From an uncultured Caryophanales bacterium (lineage in GTDB: Bacteria > Bacillota_I > Bacilli_A > Acholeplasmatales > Anaeroplasmataceae), in contig CAMJFY010000002.1 of assembly GCA_946405105.1 (NCBI GenBank), forward strand, positions 62,001 to 126,000: a stretch of DNA of 64,000 nucleotides, given 5' to 3'. Within the stretch, counting starts at the first letter, position 1. The number at the start of each line of letters is the position of its first letter. Shown here piece after piece: positions 10,488-20,932 of the stretch. Made by a program: the position numbers and the translations under genes. The notes beneath the pieces are model-generated. The model did no database searches. It had not been told where the DNA came from and saw nothing but the letters and a program-made list of their open reading frames with translations.

Positions 10488-10524
10488 ATTATTGTCTAAA
10501 AAAATCTCATTAGGAGGAAATAAA

Positions 10525-13500
10525 ATGAGCAAAGAAGTAAAAAGAATGGCCATAGACGGAAACTATGCTGCTGCATATTCTGCCTATGCTTTCACTGAGG
10601 TAGCTGGTATTTACCCTATCACTCCATCTTCACCAATGGCTGAATATACAGATGAGTGGGCTTCTCAAGGAAAGAAAAATTTATTTGGAATGCCTGTTAA
10701 GGTAGTAGAAATGGAATCAGAGGGTGGTGCTGCTGGTACTGTTCACGGTTCTCTTGAAGCTGGTGCTTTAACAACTACATATACAGCATCACAAGGTTTA
10801 TTATTAAAAATTCCTAACATGTATAAGATCGCTGGTGAATGTTTACCAGGTGTTATCCATGTTTCTGCACGTGCATTAGCTGCACAATCACTTGCAATCT
10901 TCGGTGACCACCAAGACGTTATGGCTTGCCGTCAAACAGGTTTCGCAATGTTATGTTCAAACTCTGTACAAGAAGTTATGGATTTAGCTGGTGTTGCACA
11001 TTTATCTGCAATTAAATCATCTATTCCTTTCTTACATTTCTTCGATGGTTTCAGAACATCTCATGAAGTTAACACTGTTGAACCAATTGATTACAAGGTA
11101 TTCAATAGATTATTAGATAAGAACGCTGTTGCAAAGTTTAGAGAAGAAGCTTTAAACCCTGCACATCCTAAGACACGTGGTACTGCACAAAACGATGACG
11201 TTTACATGCAAACTCGTGAATTACAAGCTCAAAAATATGATATCGTATACCCTATCGTTGAGAAGTATATGAAGTCAATTTCTAAGGCTACTGGTAGAAA
11301 TTATCAACCATACCAATACTATGGTTCACCTGCAGCAACTAGAGTAATCATTGCTATGGGTTCAGTTAACCAATGTGCTGAGGAAGTTGTTGATTATTTA
11401 AGAAAGAAAGGCGAAAGAGTTGGTTTATTAGAAATCCATCTATATCGTCCATTCGTAGTTAAGAAATTCTTAGCTGCATTACCTAAGACAGTAAAGAAGA
11501 TTGCTGTATTAGATAGAACAATCGAGCAAGGTTCTTTATATGAGCCATTAGCTCTAGATGTTAAGGCTGCATTCGCTGACGTTAAGAATGCACCAAAGAT
11601 CGTTGCTGGTCGTTATGGTCTATCTTCAAAGGATACTACACCAGATATGATCAACGCAGTATTTGCTAACTTAAAGAAGGTTAATCCAAAAGATCATTTC
11701 ACAATTGGTATTAACGATGATATTAGATATTCATCTTTAAATGTAACTACATCAATTGACGTTGCTGATCCTTCAACTACTGAATTATTATTCTTCGGTT
11801 TAGGTGGAGATGGTATCGTAGGTGCATGTAAGAACATTTCTAAGATTGTTGGTGACTACACTGATTTATATGCTCAATCTTATGCTGCATATGACTCTAA
11901 GAAGTCAGGAGGTTCTACAAGATTACACTTAAGATTCTCTAAGAACCCAATTAGATCTACATATTTAGTTAACCAACCTCACTTCGTTGCTTGTACAACT
12001 GATGCATATTTAGACAAGTTCGATATGATCGATGGTTTACGTGAAGGTGGTACATTCTTATTAAATACAGTTGTTGATAAGGACAACATTGAGAATAGAT
12101 TACCTAACAAGTATAAGAGATTATTAGCTCAAAAGAAGGCTAAATTATATATTATCAATGCTTACGAGGGTGCTAAGCAAGCAGGATTCCGTGCTGGTTT
12201 AGGTGTTAACACAATCATCCAATCTGCATTCTTCAAATTAAACCAAAATATTATGGATTATGAAGAAGCTAAGCAACACATGAAGGACTTCGCTACAAAG
12301 ACTTACTCTAAGAAGGGTGCTGATGTAGTTGAACAAAACCATATGGCAATTGATCTTGGTGGATCTATGCCAGTTGAAGTTGCTGTTAAGCCAGAATGGG
12401 CTAACTTACCAGACGATGTTAAGAAAGTTGACATGTCTCGTCCAGCATTCGTAAGAGAAATCGCTGACGTTATCAACTCTATTAAGGGTGATACATTACC
12501 ATTATCAGTATTCGCTAAGTTTGGTGAAGACTGCCATATGCCTCAAGGTACAGCTGCATTAGAAAAGCGTGGTGTAGCAACTGCAGTACCTCTATGGGTA
12601 TCTGAAAACTGTATTGGATGTAACTCATGTGCATTCTCATGTCCACATGCATGTATCCGTCCATTCTTATGTACTGAAGAAGAAGCTGCAAAGGCTCCTC
12701 AAGGTGCACAATTCAAAGATCTTAAGCAATTTGCTGGATATAAATATCATCTATCAATCTCTACATTAGATTGTACAGGTTGTGGTGTATGTTTAACAGT
12801 ATGTCCAGTTAACCAAAAGAATGCTGAAGCAAAAGAAAAACAACCACTTGTTGCTCACTCTATGGTTAAGTCTAGAGCAGCTAAGGAAGAAGTTGTTGCT
12901 CAATACTTCTTAGATAACGTTCCTTATAGAGGAGATGTTGCAACTAAGAACGGCACAGTAATTAATGCTTCATCAATTCAATTCAACCAACCATTATTCG
13001 AATTCTCAGGAGCTTGTGGTGGTTGTGGTGAAACTCCTTATGTTAAGGCAGTATCTCAATTATTCGGTGATAGAATGATGGTAGCTAACGCTACAGGATG
13101 TTCTTCAATTTATTCTGGTTCATATCCAGCATCTCCATATACAACTAATGCTGAAGGTAGAGGACCAGCTTGGGCTAACTCATTATTCGAAGACAATGCT
13201 GAATTCGGATTCGGTATGAGAATGGCTGTTGAAACATTACGTGATAGATTACAAACAGTAATGGCTTTAAATGAAGCAAAGATGCCAGCTGAGGCAGCTG
13301 CTTTATGTAAAGAATGGAGAGAAAACAGAACTTCTGGTGCTAAGACTAAAGAATTAGCTCCAAAGATTGTTGCTGCAATGGAAGCTATTGATAAGCCATT
13401 CGCAAAAGAAATCTTATCATTAAAGGATTACCTAGTTAAGGTTTCTCAATGGATCATCGGTGGTGATGGTTGGGCTTACGATATCGGTTATGGTGGATTA

Positions 13501-14100
13501 GACCATGTTATCGCTAATAACCAAGATGTTAATATCTTAGTTGTTGATACAGAGGTTTACTCTAACACTGGTGGACAAGCATCTAAGTCTTCAAGAACTG
13601 GTGCTATCGCTAAGTTCGCTGCTGCTGGTAAGCCAACATTCAAGAAGGACTTAGCTTCAATTGCTATGTCTTATGGACATGTATATGTTGCTACAGTTTC
13701 TCATGGTTATAACCAAAATCAAGTTATTAAGGCATTAAGAGAAGCAGAAGCTTATGATGGACCATCTATCGTAATCTGCTATGCTCCATGTATTGCTCAT
13801 AACATTAAGAAGGGTCTATTCATGTCTCAAATGGAAGCTAAGAAGGCTACAGAGTGTGGATACTGGCCAACATTCAGATTCAACCCTGATCTAGCTAAGG
13901 AAGGAAAGAACCCATTCACTATGGATTCTAAAGAGCCAGATTGGTCTAAATATAATGATTTCTTAATGAACGAAGGTCGTTATGCTCAATTAGTTAAGGT
14001 AAATCCTCAACAAGCTGAAGCATTACTTGACTGGAACCTAAAGGATGCTCAAAAGAGATACAATCATTATGTTGAATTAGCTAACAAGAAATTTGAATAG
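10525..14100 (+). CDS. nifJ: pyruvate:ferredoxin (flavodoxin) oxidoreductase
   Basis: 1191 aa; YPITPSSPMAEYTDEW, GGDGIVGACKN, two CxxCxxCxxxCP clusters, GGDGWAYDIGYGGLDH (TPP); RBS aggagg before ATG 10525. Confidence 0.95.
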   Translation: MSKEVKRMAIDGNYAAAYSAYAFTEVAGIYPITPSSPMAEYTDEWASQGKKNLFGMPVKVVEMESEGGAAGTVHGSLEAGALTTTYTASQGLLLKIPNMYKIAGECLPGVIHVSARALAAQSLAIFGDHQDVMACRQTGFAMLCSNSVQEVMDLAGVAHLSAIKSSIPFLHFFDGFRTSHEVNTVEPIDYKVFNRLLDKNAVAKFREEALNPAHPKTRGTAQNDDVYMQTRELQAQKYDIVYPIVEKYMKSISKATGRNYQPYQYYGSPAATRVIIAMGSVNQCAEEVVDYLRKKGERVGLLEIHLYRPFVVKKFLAALPKTVKKIAVLDRTIEQGSLYEPLALDVKAAFADVKNAPKIVAGRYGLSSKDTTPDMINAVFANLKKVNPKDHFTIGINDDIRYSSLNVTTSIDVADPSTTELLFFGLGGDGIVGACKNISKIVGDYTDLYAQSYAAYDSKKSGGSTRLHLRFSKNPIRSTYLVNQPHFVACTTDAYLDKFDMIDGLREGGTFLLNTVVDKDNIENRLPNKYKRLLAQKKAKLYIINAYEGAKQAGFRAGLGVNTIIQSAFFKLNQNIMDYEEAKQHMKDFATKTYSKKGADVVEQNHMAIDLGGSMPVEVAVKPEWANLPDDVKKVDMSRPAFVREIADVINSIKGDTLPLSVFAKFGEDCHMPQGTAALEKRGVATAVPLWVSENCIGCNSCAFSCPHACIRPFLCTEEEAAKAPQGAQFKDLKQFAGYKYHLSISTLDCTGCGVCLTVCPVNQKNAEAKEKQPLVAHSMVKSRAAKEEVVAQYFLDNVPYRGDVATKNGTVINASSIQFNQPLFEFSGACGGCGETPYVKAVSQLFGDRMMVANATGCSSIYSGSYPASPYTTNAEGRGPAWANSLFEDNAEFGFGMRMAVETLRDRLQTVMALNEAKMPAEAAALCKEWRENRTSGAKTKELAPKIVAAMEAIDKPFAKEILSLKDYLVKVSQWIIGGDGWAYDIGYGGLDHVIANNQDVNILVVDTEVYSNTGGQASKSSRTGAIAKFAAAGKPTFKKDLASIAMSYGHVYVATVSHGYNQNQVIKALREAEAYDGPSIVICYAPCIAHNIKKGLFMSQMEAKKATECGYWPTFRFNPDLAKEGKNPFTMDSKEPDWSKYNDFLMNEGRYAQLVKVNPQQAEALLDWNLKDAQKRYNHYVELANKKFE

Positions 14101-14111
14101 TTAATAAAAAG

Positions 14112-14143
14112 AATATCAGGAAGCAATTCCTGATATTTTTTCT
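14112..14143 (+). terminator. Rho-independent terminator
   Basis: AATATCAGGAA-gcaa-TTCCTGATATT-TTTT. Confidence 0.85.
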
Positions 14144-14157
14144 TTATATTTAGGGCT

Positions 14158-14175
14158 TTTAATTATATAATTAAA
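14158..14175. promoter_or_regulatory. 18-bp perfect palindrome, candidate MarR operator
   Basis: TTTAATTATATAATTAAA just upstream of the MarR-like gene. Confidence 0.35.
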
Positions 14176-14200
14176 CTATATTTAGAAAGGCAGTTTTACT

Positions 14201-14635
14201 ATGATACCATCAGAAAAAAGATCTAAATTAATTAGATTATTAGGAACAATATCTAATCAATTTTCATATATTAGAGATGATATTTGTGTACCTTATGGAA
14301 TTACACCAGTTCAAGCTCAGCTAGTTTTACAAATTTATCATGACCCAGAAAAATCAAGAGTAACTGATATTTGTAAAAGTATGCATAAATCTACTAATGT
14401 AATATCTCCAATGATTAATAGATTAATTGAAAAGGGATTTTTAATTAAGGAAAAGGATATGGTGGACACAAGAGTTACACATATTAGAATCACTCCTAAA
14501 AGTAGAAGAATTATTGATGACATTGTTCAAGATATTAGTGATTATTCAGTTCCTTGCTTCGAAGGAATAACTGAAGAACAGGTAGATGTAGTTTACACAT
14601 ACCTATCTAAAATATTGGAGGTAATGGAAAAATGA
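14201..14635 (+). CDS. MarR-family transcriptional regulator
   Basis: Winged-helix pattern VTDICKSMHKSTNVISPMINRLIEKGFLIKEKDMVDTRVTHIRITPKSR. Confidence 0.85.
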   Translation: MIPSEKRSKLIRLLGTISNQFSYIRDDICVPYGITPVQAQLVLQIYHDPEKSRVTDICKSMHKSTNVISPMINRLIEKGFLIKEKDMVDTRVTHIRITPKSRRIIDDIVQDISDYSVPCFEGITEEQVDVVYTYLSKILEVMEK

Positions 14636-15159
14636 GATATTTAATTGTATCTGATATCCATGGTGATGCAACAAGCACCAAATTTATTTGTGATTATTTT
14701 AAAAATAATAATATAGATCAAATCCTATTATTAGGAGATGTATTATATCATGGCCCTAGAAATGACCTACCTGCTGGCTATAATCCAAAGGAATGCATAA
14801 AGATGCTAAATGAATTAAAAGATAAAATCATTTGGATTAGAGGCAATTGTGATGCTGAAGTAGATGAAATGGTATTAAACTTTAAGGTAAATGAAAAGCT
14901 TGATTTGGTATTAAATAAAATCAATACTCACCTTGAACATGGTCATCATTTAGATTCATATAAAGGATGTCCTGATTTAGTTTTATATGGTCATACACAT
15001 ATACCTGAATGTATGATGCATGATAAGACATTATATTTTAATCCAGGAAGCATTTCTATTCCTAAAAATAACACAAAGAAATCATTTGCTATCTTAGATG
15101 ATAGAAACATATATCTATATGATATGGAAGAAAATATATTAGATAGCTTTAGCTTTTAA
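14632..15159 (+). CDS. YfcE-like phosphodiesterase / metallophosphoesterase
   Basis: SDIHGD, LLGDVLYHGPRN, RGNCDAE, YGHTHIPE motifs; ATGA overlap with previous gene. Confidence 0.85.
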   Translation: MRYLIVSDIHGDATSTKFICDYFKNNNIDQILLLGDVLYHGPRNDLPAGYNPKECIKMLNELKDKIIWIRGNCDAEVDEMVLNFKVNEKLDLVLNKINTHLEHGHHLDSYKGCPDLVLYGHTHIPECMMHDKTLYFNPGSISIPKNNTKKSFAILDDRNIYLYDMEENILDSFSF

Positions 15160-15186
15160 TCGCTTTTTTTACAAAAGCGATTTTTC
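15158..15186 (+). terminator. Rho-independent terminator
   Basis: AATCGCTTTT-tttac-AAAAGCGATT-TTTC. Confidence 0.8.
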
Positions 15187-15239
15187 TTTTCCAAAATTTT
15201 ATGATTTTTCGGTAAATATTATATTAGGGAGGTCATAAA

Positions 15240-15851
15240 ATGAGACGAAAAAAAGAAATAATAATTATTGCTATTATAGTAGTAGCTGCCATAATATTAA
15301 TAATTTTACCTTTTATTATTAACAACACCTCAGCTACATCTAAAGACTCTAATGCCCAATCAGGCGCCAATAATCCGTCAATAATCGATAATTCGGACGA
15401 TACAATAATAATTACTGTATATGGAGAAATAACTTATTTACCGCCAAATTCTATATCAGATGATGATATAACAAATGAATTATCATTTACTGCAATCAAA
15501 GGAATAACATATGGTGAAATAATAAATAGAGTATCAACCTATCTAACTAATTATTCAGTAGTTGATTCTAATTTTACAAAAAAATATAATGATTCAACAA
15601 AAATCAATATTAAATCATCATGTAAGACAATAGAAGAACCAATTATAAATACAAATGAAGGAAAAATTAATATTAATACAGCAACCATAGACGAGCTAAC
15701 AACGCTTCATGGCGTCGGTGAAAAAAGAGCCAATAGAATAATTGATTATATCAGCATTAATGGAGAAATAAATAGCTTTGAGGAGCTAAAGAAGCTATTA
15801 GGTGTATCAGATGAAATTATTACAATTATTAAAGAAAAAGCCTTTTTGTAA
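15240..15851 (+). CDS. comEA: ComEA-like DNA-binding competence protein
   Basis: N-terminal TM helix; C-terminal HhH KININTATIDELTTLHGVGEKRANRIIDYI. Confidence 0.85.
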   Translation: MRRKKEIIIIAIIVVAAIILIILPFIINNTSATSKDSNAQSGANNPSIIDNSDDTIIITVYGEITYLPPNSISDDDITNELSFTAIKGITYGEIINRVSTYLTNYSVVDSNFTKKYNDSTKINIKSSCKTIEEPIINTNEGKININTATIDELTTLHGVGEKRANRIIDYISINGEINSFEELKKLLGVSDEIITIIKEKAFL

Positions 15852-17919
15852 TGACCTACATTTCTTTTTAATTGGTGTGGTATTGTTGTTAATTGGATTA
15901 AAATATTATCCATTATTAATATTATTATTTATATATTTAGCTTTTGTATTTAAGAAAACTAAATTAATTATTTATATTTTGTTATTATTAACGATTATTA
16001 TAGCTAATATATCAATATTAAGAATAATTAGAGAAACCAATAAAAAAGAAGAATATAGAGGCTATATAGTAGATATAATAGATGATAATAATTATATTTT
16101 TAGATCTGGATTAATTAAATTAAGAATTAATGATTATAATCATAATTTATCTCCTGGAGATGTACTAGATATTAAAATAGAAATAATTAATAATGAAAAG
16201 AATTATGATGCTGATTTTGATTACAATAATTATTTATATTCTAATAATATTTCTTATTATGGAAAAATAAAGGAGAAGAAATATATAAAAAAAGGATTTT
16301 CAATATATTCACTTAAATATAATTATAAAAATTATTTAAAGAATATATTATCAGATAATTCTTATCAATATGTATCTACATTAGTATTTGGAGATAATAT
16401 CTTTGAGGATAATATAAAGGATGGATATTCCATCCTAGGATTATCCCACATATTAGCTATAAGTGGGATGCATATATTATTGTTATTTAAGATAATATCG
16501 TTCATATTATTAAAGCTATTTCATTATTATAGGGATACAATCCCTATTTTAATAATATCTTTTTTTATATTATTAATAGGAGCTCCTGCAAGCTGTATAA
16601 GAGCTTTATTATTTTTAATAATAGGAGCTCTAAATAAAAAAGGAAATATATTTTATACCAAGTTAGATATATTATCTATTTCCTTTATAATAATGATATT
16701 ATTTAATCCATATTCATTTTATTCAGTTGGATTTATATTAACCTATTTAATATCATTTATATTAATATTTGCTAGTGATATATTAGAAGAGAAAAATAAA
16801 TATAAAAGAATATATAAAAATTATTTATTAATATATTTTATTTCACTCCCATTCGTTATAGATATATCGGGTGCTATATCTATATTATCAATATTATTAT
16901 CTCCTTTTTTAACATTAGGATTAATTATAATTATTCCTATATCATATATTTTAGCAATATTTCCAATATTAGATTATATATTTAAATATTTATTTGATTT
17001 TATTAATATATACATTAATAATCTTTCAGCATTAATTCCATTATTGCATATAAAATCAATGAATATTTATTTGAAATTAATATATTATTTATTATATGGA
17101 TATTTAATATATAGATTAGTATCTAAAAAGCCAATAGGAAGAAATATTATATTTATATCTATGTATTTATTCTTATTTATTAGTATTAAATATATTAATC
17201 CAATTGCCTCAGTTACATATATAGGAGTAGGACAAGGGGATAGTGCATTAATAAGGCTTCCATATAACCAGGGAGTAGTATTAGTTGATGCATATAATTC
17301 ATATAATTATTTAAAGAGTGAAGGAATAGATAGAATAGATTATTTAGTATTAACTCATAGTGATGCTGATCATATAGGAGATTATGAAAAAATATTAAAA
17401 CATATAAATGTTAAAAATATTATATATCCAATTTATGATGATAAATTTAATGAGTTATTAAATGAATATAATAATAAAATAGCAATTAATTACAATAAAA
17501 GTATTAAATTAAAATCTACTATAATGGAAATAATGGGACCTATTAATAAATATGAAGATTCTAATAGTAATTCAATTGTTTTTAAAATAAATATTTGTAA
17601 TAATGTATTTTTATTTACCGGAGATATGACTAATAAAGAAGAAATAGATTTAATTAATAAATATGGAAATAAGCTAGATTCAGATATATTAAAGGTAGGA
17701 CATCATGGCTCTAATACATCATCTTGTGATAGCTTTATTAAATATGTATCCCCTAATTATTCAATAATATCAGTAGGAAAAAATAATAAATATAATCTTC
17801 CTAGTGAAGATGTAGTAAATAAATTAAATAAAATATCTAAATTATATATGACGTCTAATAACGGTAATATCACATTTTATATGTTAAATAATAAAATGTG
17901 GATAAAAACATATAAATAA
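15802..17919 (+). CDS. comEC: ComEC/Rec2 DNA uptake channel with metallo-beta-lactamase domain
   Basis: LSHILAISGMH, many TM helices, THSDADHIGDYE, GHHGSNTSS; start 15802 or 15811, overlapping comEA. Confidence 0.85.
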   Translation: MYQMKLLQLLKKKPFCNDLHFFLIGVVLLLIGLKYYPLLILLFIYLAFVFKKTKLIIYILLLLTIIIANISILRIIRETNKKEEYRGYIVDIIDDNNYIFRSGLIKLRINDYNHNLSPGDVLDIKIEIINNEKNYDADFDYNNYLYSNNISYYGKIKEKKYIKKGFSIYSLKYNYKNYLKNILSDNSYQYVSTLVFGDNIFEDNIKDGYSILGLSHILAISGMHILLLFKIISFILLKLFHYYRDTIPILIISFFILLIGAPASCIRALLFLIIGALNKKGNIFYTKLDILSISFIIMILFNPYSFYSVGFILTYLISFILIFASDILEEKNKYKRIYKNYLLIYFISLPFVIDISGAISILSILLSPFLTLGLIIIIPISYILAIFPILDYIFKYLFDFINIYINNLSALIPLLHIKSMNIYLKLIYYLLYGYLIYRLVSKKPIGRNIIFISMYLFLFISIKYINPIASVTYIGVGQGDSALIRLPYNQGVVLVDAYNSYNYLKSEGIDRIDYLVLTHSDADHIGDYEKILKHINVKNIIYPIYDDKFNELLNEYNNKIAINYNKSIKLKSTIMEIMGPINKYEDSNSNSIVFKINICNNVFLFTGDMTNKEEIDLINKYGNKLDSDILKVGHHGSNTSSCDSFIKYVSPNYSIISVGKNNKYNLPSEDVVNKLNKISKLYMTSNNGNITFYMLNNKMWIKTYK

Positions 17920-17985
17920 AATGTTTTCAAAATAGTTTATTATATTAAATTTATGATATACTATTAATGATATGGGGTTTTGGAT

Positions 17986-18465
17986 ATGAATATAGAAGAA
18001 ATGTTAAAGTTTTTGGGTGTTAGAACTCAAAGTAAGGAATCAATTGAATTATGCTTTATGATGGATAATGAAGCATTTAATATGATGTCAAATGAGAATA
18101 ATAATTTTGACAATGAAAGAGCTATGTATAAGGCAGTATATGAAAATTTAATGGATGAATTAGGATATAAGCCATTAAATGAAAATACAAAGAAGGCTAA
18201 TGCTAAGCTAATAAATAATATCAATACAGATGAAGTAGATAAGGAATATAGAGATCTACATTTTACTGGACTTGAAAGATTATTATTAAGATTTAATAGA
18301 TTTGATTTAATCGGATATCAAACTAAGAAGGAATCTAGTATTGATGGTATGGCTAAGGATGCATATCTATATGAATTATCTGGTGATTATATGATGGCAG
18401 CTGCATATTATAAGAAGCTTGGATATAATGATAGATTAAAGATAGTAGAAGCTAAATTAAAATAA
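17986..18465 (+). CDS. protein of unknown function
   Basis: 159 aa ORF from ATG 17986 (TTG 17980 also possible). Confidence 0.65.
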   Translation: MNIEEMLKFLGVRTQSKESIELCFMMDNEAFNMMSNENNNFDNERAMYKAVYENLMDELGYKPLNENTKKANAKLINNINTDEVDKEYRDLHFTGLERLLLRFNRFDLIGYQTKKESSIDGMAKDAYLYELSGDYMMAAAYYKKLGYNDRLKIVEAKLK

Positions 18466-18472
18466 TAAATAA

Positions 18473-18512
18473 AATGAGCAGAAATTAATAATTTTTTCTG
18501 CTCATTTTTTTA
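18473..18512 (+). terminator. Rho-independent terminator
   Basis: AATGAGCAGAAA...TTTCTGCTCATT-TTTTT. Confidence 0.8.
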
Positions 18513-18541
18513 TTGACAATTATTTTATATATCCTTATAAT
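18513..18541 (+). promoter_or_regulatory. consensus sigma-A promoter
   Basis: TTGACA-N17-TATAAT. Confidence 0.85.
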
Positions 18542-18578
18542 TGTTATTAGATTTTTTTAAAAGATTGAGGAGAGAAAA

Positions 18579-20618
18579 ATGAATAAATTATCAAAGATAA
18601 TATTTGCAAGCGCAAGCATGTTTTTGGGAGTTGTTACAGCTTGCAGCTTAACAGCATGTAATCCTAAAAAAGATACTGCAAACAATAATACAAGTACCAA
18701 TAGTGCTGCCAATGATGTAACCCTTGAGCTACCTGATACACCTTTCAAATATAGTTATGGTCTTTCTAAAGCAATCATTGAAGAAAATATCAGAAATAAT
18801 GTTAGAACAAATGGAACTATAACAATAAGTGGAGTTAATGACTCTATTGGAACACATTCAATTACTATAGTTGCTACAAAGGATGGTAAATCAGTTTCTA
18901 AAAGTGCAACATTAATTATTGCAGATGATGCTTTAACATTTACTATTTCAAACTATGTATTTACTTTTGAATATGGTGTTACAGCAGCAACTATTGAATC
19001 AACTATAAAGGCAAGCTGTTCAACTAACGGAGCGCTAACAGTAACTGGAATTGATACATCTTTAGGAGTACATACAGTAACAGTATTTGCTGTTAAGGGA
19101 AATAAATCATCTAGTAAAACAATTACAGTAAAAATATTAGAGGGTGATGTTACACTAGATATTTCAAAAGATGTATTTACTTTTGATTACGGTGTTACAG
19201 CAGCAACTATTGAATCAACTATAAAGGCAAGCTGTTCATCTAATGGAAGCATTTCAATTTATGGAATTGAAACAACTGCAGGAACTCATACAGTAACAGT
19301 ATTTGCTGTTAAGGGAAATAAATCAGTAAACCAAACAGTAGTTGTAAAAATAATAGAAGATGATGTTACATTAGATATTTCAAAAGATGAATTTACTTTT
19401 GAATATGGTGTTACAGCAGCAACTATTGAATCAACTATAAAGGCAAGCTGTTCATCTAATGGAAGCATTTCAATTTATGGAATTGAAACAACTGCAGGAA
19501 CTCATACAGTAACAGTATTTGCTGTTAAGGGAAATAAATCAGTAAATCAAACAGTAACTGTAAAAATAGTAGAGGATGATGTTATACTAGATATTTCAAA
19601 AGATGTATTTGAATTTGAATATGAAACTACAGCAAATCAAATCAAAAATGAAATATTAAAATATACATCTTCAAATGGTACTATTTCATTCTCAGATTTT
19701 TCTATTGGAAAAGCAGGTAGTCAAACAGTAGTAGTATATGCTACAAAGGGAAATAAGAGTGCATTTACGACTGTAACTATTAATATCAAGGAAGAAGTAG
19801 TTATCAATTTTGAGATAGCAAAAACAAGCTATGAATTCCCATATGGCAAATCTAGTGAATTTATTAAAGAGACAATTTCTAGTCAAATTACAACTAATGG
19901 TACAATAGCATTTAGAAATATACCTTCATCAGCTGGAACATATAATGTAATAGTTGATTCAATATTAGGAAACAAGCTTGTATCAAAGAATGTTTCTGTT
20001 ACAATTAAAAATTCATCAAGTGTTGCTCTAGATTTCACTAAAACAGATTTTGAATTCTTATATGGACAAACTGTTGATGAAATGATTACAGAAATTGCAA
20101 AATATACTATTTCAAATGGTACATTAGAAATATCATCATATTTTACTAACTGTGGTAGTGGTACTTTTAGTATAACTGCTAAATATAATGGTAATTCTAC
20201 AACTAAAAATATAAATGTTACAATTAATCCAGATAAAAGTAAACTTAAATTAACATATATAAGTACAACTAATTCAACTTCTAAATTAACTATCAGATTA
20301 ACTGTTGAAAATAACACTGGTAAAGATATTGATGAGTTCACATTTTTAGTATTAATTCATGATGGAACATATGGTAGAGGATTCTTTGGAAAAACCGTTA
20401 AATTTCCTATTAATTATGGAACAAGTACAACATTAAAAAATGGAGAAACAAATGTATTATCACTATATACGAATTATAATTCAAACTTTGTAATAAAGCG
20501 TATTGAAGATTATGAATTCTCATCATCAGATATTACAGGATATGATTATGATTATCTACATGGTGTTTCAAGTTTTTCTTGGAAATGGATAATAGGCGAC
20601 ATTGTTTTCACAGACTAA
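18579..20618 (+). CDS. repeat-containing predicted lipoprotein
   Basis: Signal with candidate lipobox cysteines (VVTAC / LTAC); seven tandem ~72-aa units, some near identical, then a distinct C-terminal domain. Confidence 0.8.
   Translation: MNKLSKIIFASASMFLGVVTACSLTACNPKKDTANNNTSTNSAANDVTLELPDTPFKYSYGLSKAIIEENIRNNVRTNGTITISGVNDSIGTHSITIVATKDGKSVSKSATLIIADDALTFTISNYVFTFEYGVTAATIESTIKASCSTNGALTVTGIDTSLGVHTVTVFAVKGNKSSSKTITVKILEGDVTLDISKDVFTFDYGVTAATIESTIKASCSSNGSISIYGIETTAGTHTVTVFAVKGNKSVNQTVVVKIIEDDVTLDISKDEFTFEYGVTAATIESTIKASCSSNGSISIYGIETTAGTHTVTVFAVKGNKSVNQTVTVKIVEDDVILDISKDVFEFEYETTANQIKNEILKYTSSNGTISFSDFSIGKAGSQTVVVYATKGNKSAFTTVTINIKEEVVINFEIAKTSYEFPYGKSSEFIKETISSQITTNGTIAFRNIPSSAGTYNVIVDSILGNKLVSKNVSVTIKNSSSVALDFTKTDFEFLYGQTVDEMITEIAKYTISNGTLEISSYFTNCGSGTFSITAKYNGNSTTKNINVTINPDKSKLKLTYISTTNSTSKLTIRLTVENNTGKDIDEFTFLVLIHDGTYGRGFFGKTVKFPINYGTSTTLKNGETNVLSLYTNYNSNFVIKRIEDYEFSSSDITGYDYDYLHGVSSFSWKWIIGDIVFTD
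18930..19600 (+). repeat. tandem repeat, period 216 bp, with a 140-bp exact duplicate (19191-19330 = 19407-19546)
   Basis: ggtgttacagcagcaactattgaatcaactataaaggcaagctgttca recurs at 18975, 19191 and 19407. Confidence 0.95.
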
Positions 20619-20638
20619 ATTAAAATAATAAATAAAAT

Positions 20639-20669
20639 GAGCAGGAATTATTCATTATCCTGCTCTTTT
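20639..20669. terminator. bidirectional terminator between convergent genes
   Basis: GAGCAGGA...TCCTGCTC with T-tracts on both strands; overlaps the yidD stop. Confidence 0.8.
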
Positions 20670-20932
20670 TTTAATAGTTCTTCATTTTCTAATTCAATTT
20701 GTTTTTTCTCTTCCTTAGTTAATGGTACTGGATCATATCCACCCTTAAATAATGGATTACATCTTAATAATCTTTTTGTAGTTAAGAATGAAGCTTTAAC
20801 AAAATTGAATTTTTCATAACATTCTTTAGCATATTGACTACATGTTGGTATATATCTACACTTTGGAGGAGTGTTAGGTGATATACCAGTTTGGTACCAA
20901 TTTATTAGCTTAAGTGGTAATTTATTCCTCAT
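20648..20932 (-). CDS. yidD: membrane protein insertion efficiency factor YidD
   Basis: INWYQTGISP...CRYIPTCSQYAKECYEKF...RLLRCNPLFKGGYDPVP. Confidence 0.9.
   Translation of the reverse strand: MRNKLPLKLINWYQTGISPNTPPKCRYIPTCSQYAKECYEKFNFVKASFLTTKRLLRCNPLFKGGYDPVPLTKEEKKQIELENEELLKKEQDNE

Noticed and set aside
14632-15159. CRISPR/defence-type nuclease for the metallophosphoesterase
   Set aside because: Motifs fit ordinary YfcE-like phosphodiesterases
19883-20341. Minus-strand ORF 152 aa
   Set aside because: Antisense shadow of the repeat lipoprotein gene; no RBS or family signature
20637-20819. 60-aa plus-strand ORF
   Set aside because: Antisense to yidD and starts inside a terminator
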